DNA from: Lunularia cruciata | Taxonomy: Eukaryota > Streptophyta > Marchantiopsida > Lunulariales > Lunulariaceae | Assembly: GCA_948567375.1 (NCBI GenBank) | Contig: OX419756.1 | Span: 52,244,552 to 52,308,551, forward strand | Length of the DNA stretch: 64,000 nt | Reading direction: 5' to 3' | In this document: positions 1-10,695 of the stretch, in pieces | Layout of the letters: each line of letters starts with the position of its first letter | Numbering within the stretch: position 1 is the first letter of the stretch | Notes under the pieces: model-generated | The model's database searches: none | What the model saw: only the letters and a program-made list of their open reading frames with translations | What the model was told of the DNA's origin: nothing | Program-made: the position numbers and the translations under genes

Positions 1-1464
1 ATGCTCACCAAGAATTTTGTGAGAGAATTGAGACCAATTATTTTACAAGTAAGGTGAGATATGAGAAACCTTCTTCCAAGGTTGAAACTATCAAGATTGC
101 AATTTGTATGGAGGAGAATTTAGAAGGAGATGAGAGTGATTTGGTGGTAAAGGAGGTTGTGCATCCTCCTCAAAGCTACAAGTATGGTGAAACTTCTGAT
201 ACTTTGGTGGTAAGGGTTGCACAACAAGTGGTAGTTGCTCTAGTTCTTGCACTTTCACTAAAAATCCACTTCAAATAATCAGAAAAAAACTTGCCAATCT
301 CAAGATCAATGTGGTGTGACTATGGGAGAAGAGAGAGGTAGATCAAAATACAAAAGAGGGCCTAGGAGTTATGGAAGCTATCCATGTAGAAGAGGCCAAC
401 CAACCAATAATTTTAATAATAGAAATTATTTTGGTTGTGGAGGAAGTGGCCACATCCAAAGGAATTGCCCAAATTCCACTTACCATGAGGAAGGGGTTAT
501 GAGAGAGCCAATAGATGGAAAGGTGGAGGTAGTGAAACCCAAGTGGCTCCTAATCCAAACAAAGATAAGGAGATAACATCCATAGATGTGGTTGAGAGCA
601 AGTATGAGAAGGGACAGTGCTCAAACTCCAAGGGTCTTAAATAGGAGCTTTTGGCTCAAGAGAAGAAGAGAGCTCGGTTTGCAAAGGATGTATACTCTTC
701 TCAAGGATTTACTCCTAACAAGAATACTCTTATGTCTACTAGGAGCACTTGCACCTCAACACCATCAACAAAAAAGACTCCAAGGAAGAAGTTGAGGATG
801 GAAGACTTCTTGATCTTAAAGCAACAATGGAACTACAATGTATTAGAGGATGTTGGTAGTCATAAGGCTAACATCACAATGGGTCAATTGATTGCTTTGA
901 ACCCTACCTTGAGAAAGGAGCTTAAAGGTGGTTTGAGTTCTACAAGGAGCAAGAGGAATAAGAAGGCAAAAGCTCTAGTATCAATGGGGGTGGTGGATGC
1001 CAAAGCAACATCATGAGAAGGTTGTGCATATACCTCCAAAATTGATGTGAGAGTGAATGGTCACAATATCAAAGTTGCACATGTTGATGGAGGATCAACA
1101 ATAAATGCCATGTCAAAAAGGTTTATGAAGAAGTTGGGTATGATACACTCTAGACCTTAAAAATTTATGGTGAGCATGGCAAACAAGAAACAAGTTTGAC
1201 CCGTAGGGTGATAGATAAGATCATAGTTTCAGTTATGGGAGTTGAAAATCTCATGACTTTCCAAGTCTTGAAGGATTCAAGCTATGATTTGCTTCTTGGG
1301 AGGCCATGGTTGAGAGCAACATGCACAACTAATCAATGGCACAAAGGGTACTTGAGGACTGGGCCATCAAACCATAGAGTTATAGTGTCTATCACTAACA
1401 TCACCAATACTTCACATCTAGATACACCATCTTTTGATTCTTGGGAGTCACATTAAAAGAAGGA
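1..1464 (+). pseudogene. Copy A: Gag C-terminus, zinc knuckle and aspartic protease of a Ty3/gypsy element (decayed)
   Basis: This is the 5' part of element copy A, already inside gag at the window edge. It aligns with 7361-8422 and 9119-9503 of copy B. A zinc knuckle lies at 427-468, but its first cysteine codon reads TAT (Tyr), a single G-to-A change from TGT. Copy B keeps C-x2-C-x4-H-x4-C. A basic linker follows (about 586-1010). The retropepsin region runs from about 1036, with the active-site motif D-G-G-S near 1084-1095 and a C-terminal D-L-L-L-G-R-P-W signature near 1287-1310. Several stops and frame changes make it non-functional. The alignment to B ends at 1464, where a minus-strand element of another family begins. 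Confidence 0.8.
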
Positions 1465-1877
1465 TGTAAAAGACCTAAGACCAAGGAAAGAAATAGGAGA
1501 ATGGAAGATCACATTAGAACACGTATTGTGTGAAACTCCAAATGCCTAGCATTAGCTTTGGTTTTGGTATTTATAAGGAGAATACAAGGCTCTTGAGAAG
1601 CTTCTCAAGAAGCTTCCTTGAGCCAGTTTCTTGGAGTGCAAGCCAAGTTAACCAAGAACCTTCATTCTAGAAGTCGTCTACTTGGCTTGCAAGCAAAGCT
1701 AGTTGGAAGCTTGAAGAACCTTCCTTTTAGAAGCTATTTACTTGGGGTGCAAGCTAAGCTAGCCAGGAAGCTTCCCAAAAAGCTTCCTAGATACTTCTAG
1801 AATATTCTAGGCTTATTTGGCATATTCACTACTTTTTTAACCCTAACTAATTCATTGCTTAACTCCATATTGTTACA
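1465..1877 (-). repeat. H-family LTR (413 bp, minus strand) with GAA/TTC array
   Basis: The LTR begins TGTAAAAGAC and ends ATTGTTACA on the plus strand, matching the reverse complement of the LTRs at 35076-35548 and 38499-38947. It keeps the clustered inverted GAA/TTC blocks (about 1590-1800) in degraded form and a TATTTATA box near 1567-1574. It is clearly older and more diverged than the pair at 35-39 kb. Confidence 0.85.
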
Positions 1878-2040
1878 TATTCCCCCACCCACTAGTTGGT
1901 GATGTCCTTATTGCCATTGAAATTTCAAACTCTTGGATGGCCATTTGTCTAGTCTAGAGATGAGAAAGAGGTTCCCATGTGGCATCATGAAGTGGATACA
2001 TTTTCCAAAAGACCTTGTACTCCGTATGTTATTGGTGGCC

Positions 2041-2731
2041 AGTGAGCCGGCCTGTCTCTCACTCAGGATGAACCTCTAATTGCTATTATGGTAGCGCACC
2101 ATGGATTAAGAAGGCAAGGAATCCCAACTCCATTATACTCTTCCAAGGCTAATCCTCCAAGACTCAACACATTGCTCACTAGAGAACTCATTGAGAGAGA
2201 GATAATTGCAAATGAAAGGATGATGAGTACCTCCTCACCCCTTGTTTATATACTTGTGAAATAGTTACGTACCAAAGTAACTAATTACAAAAGTAACTCA
2301 AGTTACTAGGCTAAAAGTCAAGTAAAGTCAAAAAGTAGAAAGGAATATCCATTCACATGGGCATAATCCACTAAGCATGTGATCTTATCTTGACCCAACC
2401 ACTAAGTCAAGGATTCCTTCACATGGGCTATCCTTGGACTATAGAAGAATCCAAAACAAAAAGGCTTGCAGCCCAAGAGTTCTCAACTCTTTCCACAAAG
2501 CCAAACACCTAGGAATAATACCAAGTCAACACACTAGAATCCAAAATAGTGGTGTTCATCTTTTCCACTTCCTCTAAAGTAAGGTCCTCTCTATCTTAGC
2601 TATGACTATCTTGAAATAATCATGACTAATGTAGAACCATCATTTATCTCTATATAAATAATATCTCTCAAGGACTAGTAATACCAAGCTAAATATCACA
2701 ATACCACACACATGCACAAATGGGTGTTACA
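2041..2731 (-). repeat. Solo LTR of the A/B family, 4-bp target duplication GGCC
   Basis: This is a complete LTR of the family found at 4695-5386, inverted, with no internal region beside it. It is flanked by GGCC at 2037-2040 and GGCC at 2732-2735. Joining the flanks restores the H-family chromodomain-region sequence seen at 38290-38350, so the empty site is known. The first base is mutated (AGTGAGC for TGTGAGC). A solo LTR arises when a full element recombines between its two LTRs. Confidence 0.88.
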
Positions 2732-2845
2732 GGCCTTGTTGAATATGGCAACGCACAAGGATACGATCAAATTTGTACTCCTTATGATCATTGATAGATG
2801 AGAGGAAGAGGAGGTTGGACAAAAGAGGAAAAAGAAGGTTGTCAA

Positions 2846-4694
2846 GGATGGAATAACAATTGATCTTGAGAAGGTGAGGAAAATCTCAAACCTTCCATGC
2901 CCTTCAAGCTTGACAAAGTTACTCCAATTCTTGGAGATAGTTGGGCCCTATAGGAGGTTCATCTTTGCATTTTCCAACAAGGCTTATGCATTGACCATCT
3001 ACATGAAGAATGTTGTAGATTACATGGTGATTTGGAGGACAAGCAGACTTTAAGATTTTGAGGAGCTCAAGCAATCCCTTGTTGTAACTCCAATTCTTGC
3101 TAAACCAGATTGGAGTAATCCTTTCATCCTCTACACTAATGCTTCCAATGTTGCTATAAGATGAAGGGAGACTAATGTTGAAGCGATACTAGCAAGGTGG
3201 ATGATACTCTTGTTTGAGTATGACTACACCATTGAGGATCGGCCAAGAAAGAAATATGCAAATGCTGATTTGTTATCTAGGGCCTATGATCATGATGGAG
3301 ATGAGCCAGTGGATGATTCTTTCCTGGACGAGGAGCTCATGACAATCTTAGTCACTCAAGAGGTTCCAATGGAGTACAAGGAGATTGTGGATTTTGTGAC
3401 AAGAGGTAACTATTCGAAAGGGATGCATGATATGGAGAGGAAGGCCCTTGCAGCAAGATCTAGACCTTACACAATGGTGGAGGATATTCTTTTTCACCAA
3501 GGAGCAGATGGTCTACTTCAAAGAGCAGTGGGTAAGGAAGAGTCTATCCTACTCATAAAGGAGTTTCATGAAGGTTAAGTGTGTGGAGGACACTTTGCTA
3601 GAAAGGTGATTGCTTTCAAGATTCTAGATGCAAGTTACCATTGGAGAATGATTTTCAAGGATTGTCTTGATTATTGCAAAACTTGTCATGTTTGTCAAAA
3701 TTTTGCTAGAAAATCTACTTCCACTCCACCACTTAGATCAATTCTATTGTTAGGACCTTTTGAGAAGTGGGGAATTGATTTTGTAGGTCCTCTCAATAGA
3801 ACCCCAAGGAACAATTAATATATTGTGGTAGCTATTAATTACCTTACCAAGTGGGTTGAGGCTAGACCATTGAGGGACAAGAATGAAGATGAAGTTGGTA
3901 GATTTCTTTATGAATGCATTATCACTAGGTTTGGATGCCCTTTGGAGCTGGTTTTTGATAGAGGAAGAGAGTTTACAAGAAGTATCACTACAGCCATGCT
4001 ACAATATTTCTCTATCACACATACATTACGTACATCCTATAAGCCAAATTCCAATGGTTTGGCAGAGAGAACCAATCAGACCTTGTGCATGATGTTGGAC
4101 AAAGATGCAAAAATGGAGGGGAGCCCCTCCATTTTTGCATCATTGGGACAAGAGGATTCATGAAGTTTTGTGGGAGTATAAGACAACCATGAAGACTTCT
4201 ACCAGATATTCTCCATTTCAATTAGTATATAATATTGAGTCTACTTTACCCACTTTGATCTTCCTACCTTTCAAAGCATTCATAAGAGATTGAAGAAAAC
4301 ACAAGGAAGCAATGTAGAGAAGTCAAGGAAGGATCAACTCATGGAATTGGAAGAGGCAAGAGCAGTTGCTATGGTTCAAGTGGAGCAAGCCCAAAGGAAA
4401 CAAAAGGAGAGCTATGACAAGAGGCAAGGTAAGAAGAAGGTGGAGCTTTTCAAAGAAGGTGATAAGATAATGTTGTTTGATTCTATTTGATTCAAGAGAG
4501 TGCAAAAGAAGTTTTTGCTTTAGTACTTTGGACCTTTCATTATGGAGAAGATGTGGACCAATTATACCTATGATCTCAAGGAGTTGGGAGGAAGAAAATT
4601 TAATAGGATTAACCATGATAAGTTGAAGATGTATCATAAAAGGTAGAGAGACCTTCACTTTGAGGACAAAGTGAAAACTTAGTCGGGGGGTAAA
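2846..4694 (+). pseudogene. Copy A: end of reverse transcriptase, RNase H and integrase (decayed)
   Basis: This is the 3' part of copy A pol. The RT end (2846-3110) matches 10415-10690 of B. RNase H is truncated, with about 130 bp missing near 3165. The integrase begins at about 3579 with G-H-F-A and a Y-C-K-T-C-H-V-C zinc-binding pair. The catalytic core follows with D in G-I-D-F-V-G-P, D in V-F-D-R-G-R-E-F and E in A-E-R-T-N-Q-T. Stops at 3576-3578 and 3816-3818, and a palindrome that shifts the frame at 4104-4141, are all shared with copy B. The last part (4290-4680) encodes a lysine-rich tail, then a short G-rich polypurine tract at 4684-4690. Confidence 0.85.
4104..4141. repeat. 18-bp-arm palindrome inside the integrase gene of copy A
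   Basis: Bases 4104-4121 are the exact reverse complement of 4124-4141, with a 2-base loop. The right arm looks like an inverted duplication of the coding left arm. It puts the integrase C-terminal part (starting W-D-K-R-I-H) into another frame. Copy B has the same structure at 11880-11917 with one mismatch in the left arm. Confidence 0.95.
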
Positions 4695-5386
4695 TGTAAC
4701 ACCCATTTGTGCATGTATGTAGTATTGTGATATTTAGCTTAGTATTACTAGTACTTGAGAGATATTACTTATATAGAGATAAATGACGGTTCTACATTAG
4801 TCATGATTAGCTAAATTTAGTCATAGTTAAGATAGAGGGGACCTTACTTTAGAAGAAGTGGAAAAGATGAGCACCACTATTTTGGATTCTAGTGTATTGA
4901 CTTGGTATTATTACTAGGTGTTTGGCTTTGAGGAAAGAGTTGAGAACTCTTGGGCCCACAAGCTTCTTTGTTTTGGATTCTTCTATAGTCCAAGGATAGC
5001 CCATGTGAAGGAATCCTTGACTTAGTGGTTGGGTCAAGATAAGATCACATGCTTAGTGGAATATGCTCATGTGGATGGGTATTCCTTTATACTTTTTGAT
5101 TTTATTTGAGGTTTAGCCTAGTAACTTGAGTTACTGCAATAATTAATAACTTTGGTGCGTCACTATTTCACAAGTGTATAAACAAGGGGTGAGGAGGTAC
5201 TCATCATCATTTCATTTACAACTATCTCTCTCTCATTGAGTTCTCTCGTGAGCAATCTCTTGAGTCTTGGAGTGTTAGCCTTGGAGGAGTATGATGGAGT
5301 TCGGATTCCTTGCCATCTTAGTCCATGGTGTGCTACCATAATAGCCATCTGAGGTTCATTCTGAGTGGGAGAGAAGCCAGCTCACA
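4695..5386 (+). repeat. A/B-family LTR shared between tandem copies A and B (692 bp)
   Basis: It runs TGTAACACCC to AGCTCACA with TG/CA ends. It is the 3' LTR of copy A (a G-rich tract precedes it) and at the same time the 5' LTR of copy B (a primer-binding site follows). Related LTRs lie at 2041-2731, 8423-9114, 12295-12883 (truncated) and 47803-48494. A TATA-like stretch (TTATATAGAGATAAA) lies near 4769-4783. Confidence 0.92.
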
Positions 5387-5390
5387 TTTT

Positions 5391-5408
5391 TGGTTCCATT
5401 GCTGGGAC
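5391..5408 (+). other. Primer-binding site of copy B
   Basis: The sequence TGGTTCCATTGCTGGGAC starts four bases after the LTR end. It resembles the TGGCnCCGTTGCCGGGGA-type site used by Tat/Athila-like plant elements, with C-to-T and G-to-A changes. The lineage assignment is an inference supported by the RT motif at 10219-10245. Confidence 0.6.
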
Positions 5409-6300
5409 CTCTCTAGAAGGCAAGATAATGTTCTGTTTTCAATTCTACATTAGGCAGAAGGAGACTATGAGAGCTCGCTTGGAGAGAACATTAGGGGAGA
5501 AGAGAGTTGAACTTATGTTGGAGAACCAATTTCTATTTGTATACCATGTAGTTCATTATGATGTCTTTGAGGTGATTTTGTACATCTTGTACACACAAGA
5601 GGATTTGGAGAGATTGTGTGAGGTGGATTGCTGATTTTGGGGATTAAGTTGATTTTGGGCAAAATCTAATTTTTGAGATCTAGACTTGAAATTTCTACAC
5701 ATGATAGCTTGGGTTATCTTTCAATCACACTTAAAATTTTTGTGAGAGATACTATGCGCATTGGACTAGAAGTTTTGAAAGTTGATAGTGTAAATTGCTC
5801 CCGCAACTACATGTTCTCTGGAAAATTGTAGAGAGTCTGCCATTTCTTCAGTTTTCAATGGATTTTTCTGAAAATATCCAAGAGAATTTAGTGCATTGTA
5901 TCCTACCTACTAACATAAAAATTAGAGAGGGATCATTCTTGCACATAGAGTTATGAGTTCTTTAAAGTGAGGGGGTGGTTTTCATACCAAATCTGAAATA
6001 TGTGTGCCAAATAGAAAGGTGTCTAGGACAAATTTTTTAATGAAAATATCTGAAATTTTTCAAGGAGGGAAGCTTTGGAGTTTTTATCAAGTGTGAAAAA
6101 TTTCAGAGGACTATAATGTGATTTGAGTGACATTGTGAGGAGAGGTCAATTTTTCAGAATTGAGATCTCATGCATGAGGAGTTTTATAGCAACAAAAAGC
6201 ATATTTGAGTATTTAGATTCATCTTGGGAACTTGGAGGGTCATCAGGAGTAGAAATTGAGACTATGCAAGATTCCCTAAGGGTTTGAAGTAATTGTAGGG
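5409..6300 (+). other. Untranslated leader of copy B
   Basis: No coding region is convincing here. The short ORF at 5365-5634 overlaps the LTR end and primer site and resembles nothing I know. The stretch is AT-rich with many stops in all frames. It is probably the long 5' leader of the element transcript. Confidence 0.5.
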
Positions 6301-6609
6301 GTGTATTTGAGGAAAAGAGAGTTTAAAATAAAATTTGAAGAGAGTGTTGAGAGGATCCAAAAACCTACATTACTTGGAGGAAAAAGTGAGTCTAAGTGCT
6401 TTCTATGTGGAGAGAAGGGACATAAGGCAAGTTCATGTCCATTGACCTTTAAGAGCAAGAGATTCAAGGAAAGGAGAAGATTACTTGACATGGGTTTGCA
6501 TGTTGAACCTTCTTCATCAAGATTTGGGGGAGAAGATCTAAGACCAAAGAGTTGTGTGAGGTTTTTGGAGTTGAAGGACTTCCAAAAGGATATGAGTGTA
6601 GTGGAGTAA
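6301..6609 (+). CDS. Small ORF with an intact CCHC zinc knuckle upstream of Gag in copy B
   Basis: This is an open frame of 102 residues, unusual in a region full of stops. Around residues 32-47 it has C-F-L-C-G-E-K-G-H-K-A-S-S-C, a perfect C-x2-C-x4-H-x4-C knuckle, followed by basic K-S-K-R-F-K-E-R-R-R. CCHC knuckles bind nucleic acid, in Gag usually the element RNA. It lies before the Gag core, while the usual Gag knuckle is found separately at 7788-7829, so the element has two. It may be a captured cellular or Gag-derived segment, or the remnant of another element. No good start site is evident. An upstream frame opens only at 6301, so it may have been part of a longer protein. Confidence 0.5.
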   Translation: MYLRKREFKIKFEESVERIQKPTLLGGKSESKCFLCGEKGHKASSCPLTFKSKRFKERRRLLDMGLHVEPSSSRFGGEDLRPKSCVRFLELKDFQKDMSVVE

Positions 6610-6929
6610 AAGCACTTTTGGAGACTTTGGTGAAGGATCTTGGAGAGAGTCTTAGTACAACTACAGAAATACTACCACCTTCATCAGCTAGTTCTCAAGA
6701 TTAGTGATGGAGATAATTTTTCATTTTATGGATAAACTATCCATGAAGGTTCGATTAATATGTACTCTAGGATTTGATGTTACTATAGAAATCTTGGAGC
6801 AACCTAAACCATTTGTTTTCCCTAGGGTGGATTACTCTCAAATGGTATTGTCATGTACATACTCTATTAGTTATAGAGTGAGAGAAAAGAAAAGAGAAAA
6901 GAAAAAGAAAAATTGAGAGAAAAGAAAGA

Positions 6930-7540
6930 TAATGATGGGTTAAGATGGGAAGACTCCCGGTTTTATTTGGCAAGGATGGAGAAGATATGGAGGCCTTTGT
7001 GAGAGATTTCAAGAGGGGTTGTATATGAAACAAGGAGAGGAGGAAGAATGAGTGGGCCTCATTATTACCAGATTTCTTTGAGGATGCAATACTTACATGG
7101 TATGAGTCAAAACACCAAAAGACAGAGAGGAGAGATGAGCAAGAAGAGTCTTGGAAGAGTTTGACTTTACCACTCAATGAGAACTTTCTCCCATATGAGA
7201 GTTATAAGAGATTGATGATTGAGGTTACCTTTCTCAAGCAAGGAGATGGAGAGAAAGTGAGAGTCTATGTGGAACGAGTGGAGAAGATAGAGTCTGGATT
7301 TTGCATAGTATTGAGGAAGTGTGGAGATGACGTAGAGATTACTATGATTAGCATAGAAGCTATGTTCACCAAGAATTTTGTGGGAGAGTTGAGACCACAA
7401 ATTAGAATCAAGATGAGATATGAGAAACCTTCTTCCAAGGTTGAAGCTGTCAAGATTGCAATTCATATGGAGGAGAGTTTGGAAGGAGATGAGAGTGATT
7501 TGGTGGTGAAGGAGGTTTTGCATCCTTCTCAAGGCTAAAA
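6930..7540 (+). pseudogene. Copy B Gag core
   Basis: This encodes a Ty3/gypsy Gag (retrotrans_gag) region. It includes a segment with F-F-E-D-A-I-L-T-W-Y-E-S (near 7075-7110, the A-x-x-W-Y motif of plant Gags) and then the open stretch 7161-7538 ending E-V-L-H-P-S-Q-G. The part from 7361 matches the first 170 bases of the window (copy A) at roughly 90%. Gag forms the particle that packages element RNA. The start of the frame cannot be fixed because of stops. Confidence 0.7.
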
Positions 7541-8422
7541 TTATGGTGTAAATTTTGATACTTTGGTGGCAAAGGTTGCACCAAAATTAGTAGTTGTTCA
7601 AGTTCTTGCATCTCTACCAAAAGATCCACTTCAAACCAGCACAAAACAACTTGCAAATCTCAAGATCAATGTGGTGCGACTATAGGAGAAGAGAGAGGTG
7701 TATCAAAATTCAAGGAGAAGATCTAGGAGTTGTGGAAACTATCCATATAGAGGAGGCTAACTAGCCAACAATTTCAATGATAGAAATTGTGTTGGTTGTG
7801 GAAGAAGAGGCCATATCCAAAGGAATTGTCCAAATTCCACTTACCATGGAGGAAAGGGTTATGAGGGAGCCAATAGAGGGAAAGGGGGAGGTAGTGAAAC
7901 CAAAGTGGCTCTTAATCCAAACAAAGGTAAGGGGATAGCATCTATAGATGTGATTGAGAGTAAGTATGAGAAGAGAGTGCTCAAACTCCAAGAGTCTTAA
8001 TTTGGAGCTTTTGGCATAAGAGAAGAAGAGAGCTCCTTTTGCAAAGGATGTGCATTCTTCTCAAGGGTTTACTCCTAGCAAGAATACTCTTATGTCTACA
8101 AGGAGCACTCAGACCTCAATACCATCAACAACAAAGACTCCAAGAAAGAAGTTGGGGATGGAGGACTTCTTGATATCAAAGCAATAATGGAACTACAACG
8201 TCTTGGAGGATGTTGATAGTCACAAGGCTAACATCACAATGTGCCAACTGATTGCTTTGAATCCTACTTTGAGAAAGGAACTTAAAGGTGGTTTGAGTTC
8301 TACAAGGTGCAAGAGGAAGAAGAAGGCAAAAGCTCCAATATCAATGGGGGTGGTGGATGCCAAGCCAACACCATGGGAGGCTTGTGAATATGTCTCCAAG
8401 ATTGATGTGAGAGTGAATGGTC
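7541..8422 (+). pseudogene. Copy B Gag C-terminus with zinc knuckle, and start of protease
   Basis: A complete knuckle C-x2-C-x4-H-x4-C lies at 7788-7829 (C-V-G-C-G-R-R-G-H, then C after four residues). A basic linker follows, and the protease N-terminal strand (I-D-V-R-V-N-G) lies near 8400-8420. Frame changes near 7541 and 7985 disrupt it. It corresponds to 170-1070 of copy A. The reading stops where the solo LTR begins. Confidence 0.72.
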
Positions 8423-9114
8423 TATGAGCTGGCCTGTCTCTCACTCAAAATGAACCTCTGATGGCTATAATGGTAGTGCACCATGGACTAAGAAGGCAAG
8501 GAAACCCAACTCTATCATACTCCTCCAAGGCTAACACTCCAAGACTCAAGACATTGCTCGATAGAGAACTCATTGAGAGAGAGATAGTTGCAAATGAAAG
8601 GATGATGAGTACTTCCTCACCCCTTGTTTATATACTTGTGAAATAGTTATGCACCATAGTTACTTATTACCGTAGTAACTCAAGTTACTAGACTAAAAGT
8701 CAAGTAAAGTCAAAAAGTAGAAAGGAATATCCATTCACATGGGCATATTCCACTAAGCATGTGATCTTATCTTGACCCAACCACTAAGTCAAGGATTTTT
8801 TCACATGAGCTCTCAATGGACTATAGAAGAATGCAAAACAAAAAGGCTTGCTGGCCCAAGAGTTCTCAACTCTTTTCACAAAGCCAAACACCTAGGAATA
8901 ATACCAAGTCAACACACTAGAATCCAAAATAGTGGTGCTCATCTTTTCCACTTCCTCTAAAGTAAGGTCCCCTCTATCTTAGCTATGACTAACTTGAGCT
9001 AATAATGACTAATGTAGAACCATCATTTATCTCTATATAAATAATATCTCTCAAGGACTAGTAATACCAAGCTAAATATCACAATACCACACACACGCAC
9101 AAATGGGTGTTATA
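8423..9114 (-). repeat. Solo LTR of the A/B family, 4-bp target duplication GGTC
   Basis: A 692-bp inverted LTR is flanked by GGTC at 8419-8422 and 9115-9118. Copy A shows the empty site (one GGTC) near 1059-1062. Both terminal dinucleotides are mutated by transitions (TATGAGC and GTTATA, for TGTGAGC and GTTACA), so the insertion is not recent. Confidence 0.9.
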
Positions 9115-9118
9115 GGTC

Positions 9119-9590
9119 ACAACATCAAGGATGCATTGGTTGATGGAGGATGAACATTGAATGCCATGTTAGAAAGGATATGATACCCTCTAAAACTTCA
9201 ACATTTGTGGTGAGCATGGCAAACAAACAACAATTTTGACCAGAAGGGGTGATAGATAAAGTGGTAGTTTCCGTTATGGGAGTTCAAAATCTCATGACTT
9301 TCCAAGTCTGGAAGGATTCAAGCTATGACTTACTTCTTGGTAGGCCATGGTTGAGAGCAGCACGCACAACTGATCGATGACACAAAGGGTACTTGAGGAT
9401 TGGGCCATCAAACCATAGAGTCACAGTTCTTGTGACGAACACTATCAACACTTCACATTCAGATACACCATCTTCTGATTAGTGGGAATCAGATTCTGAA
9501 GAAGGAGCTTCAGGTGTGAACACAAGCATGGAAGAGGAGACTTCCACGGAGGAGGATGAATCTGAATCTGAATCTGATTGAGATGTATAC
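9119..9590 (+). pseudogene. Copy B aspartic protease remainder
   Basis: It continues the protease split by the solo LTR. The catalytic D-G-G motif near 9139-9150 is followed by a stop where copy A has Ser (TGA for TCA). The Y-D-L-L-L-G-R-P-W signature lies at about 9326-9352. An acidic stretch follows (9485-9580), linking to reverse transcriptase. It is inactive as it stands. Confidence 0.7.
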
Positions 9591-9593
9591 CCC

Positions 9594-10695
9594 TTGTGTA
9601 CTATGGATTTTGCACCTAAGCCAGAGGTTTTGAATGACCTAGATAAATCACCATTGACACTTGAGGAGATAGAGAGGAGGTTATCTACCCTCAAGTATGG
9701 CCCAAATGTTACCAAGGAGAAGGTGAGATTTGAGGAGATTTTCCACAAGTTCATCCATGTGTTTGCTTTTAGTTACAAGGATTTGAAGGAAGTCACCTTG
9801 GAGGACACAAGATAGAGGTGGAGTCACATGCAAGACCAATCCGCCAAAAGCAACATTGCATTAGCCCACCAATATATTTGGTTGTGAAGGAGGAGATTGA
9901 TAAGCTCAAGGAGGTTGGATTTATCTTTGAGGTGAAGAATTCACAATGAGCGTCTCCAATTGTCATTGTGAAGAAAAAGAATGGCAAGCTTTGGGTATGT
10001 GTGGATAACAAGAAGCTCAATGCTATTACCAAGAAAGACTACTACCCATTGCCATTCATTGATGAGATCTTGGAGGAAGTTGCAAGTCATGAGAAGTACA
10101 GTTTTGGAGATGGTTATAATGGATATAACCAAATCAAGATTGCACTAGAGCATCAACAACTCACCACATTCACCACACCTTGGGGAACTTACGCTTTATG
10201 CTTTACTTACGCTTTCAAGGTCATGCCTTTTGGACTTTGCAATGCTCCAACCATATCCAACTTCACTGATGACTTTTGTGTCTATGGGAGCAAGGAGAGC
10301 ACTTTGAGCACCTAATCAAGGTCTTGCAATGCTTAGATGAGGCAAATGCATCACTCAACCCAAAGAAGTGCATTTTTGGATGTGAAGAAGGTCTACTTTT
10401 GGGGCACATCATCTCCAAGGATGGAATAGCAATTGATCCTAAGAAGGTGAAGAAAATCTCAGACCTTCTATTCCCTTCAAGCTTGAAAAATTTACACCAA
10501 TTCTTGGGGATGGTTGGGTACTATAAGAGGTTCATCTTCTCATTTTCCAACAAGGCTTATGCATTGACCATCTACATGAAGAATGGTGTAGATAACATGG
10601 TGATTTTGGAGGACAAGCAGGCACTCAAAGATTTTGAGGAGCTCAAACAATCCCTTGTTGTATCTCCAATTCTTCCTAAACCTGATTGAAGTAAG
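9594..10695 (+). pseudogene. Copy B reverse transcriptase
   Basis: This is the Ty3/gypsy RT region. It includes G-K-L-W-V-C-V-D-N-K-K-L-N near 9980-10020, D-G-Y-N-G-Y-N-Q-I near 10107-10140 and the V-M-P-F-G-L-C-N-A-P block at 10219-10250. Cys before N-A-P is typical of Tat/Athila elements. After N-A-P the conserved F-Q and the catalytic Y/F-x-D-D region are missing: a deletion joins the N-A-P block to D-D-F-C-V-Y. A frameshift at about 10315 leads to the connection region with G-H-I-I-S and F-L-G-M-V-G-Y-Y (to 10689). Confidence 0.8.

Larger units (their letters stand above)
1465..2850 (-). mobile_element. 3' part of an H-family chromovirus-like LTR element, 5'-truncated, inserted in copy A
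   Basis: Read on the minus strand, this is the 3' end of the element family seen complete at 35076-38947. From 2850 downwards it holds the tail of pol, the chromodomain region (decayed), a G-rich polypurine tract (about 1878-1888, reading GGGTGGGGGAATA on the minus strand) and the full 3' LTR (1465-1877). It is split by a solo LTR at 2041-2731. The junction near 2850 returns abruptly to copy A reverse transcriptase. Relative to copy B, about 900 bp of A (protease end to mid-RT) is missing, so insertion came with or was followed by a deletion. Confidence 0.8.

Noticed and set aside
1618-1800. 60-codon ORF with a repeated L-G-x-Q-A-K-L motif
   Set aside because: It lies wholly inside an inverted LTR. 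The repeat comes from the GAA/TTC array, not from a protein.
4015-4221. ORFs on both strands around the palindrome (4015-4221 and 11791-11997)
   Set aside because: They are by-products of the inverted repeat inside the integrase gene.
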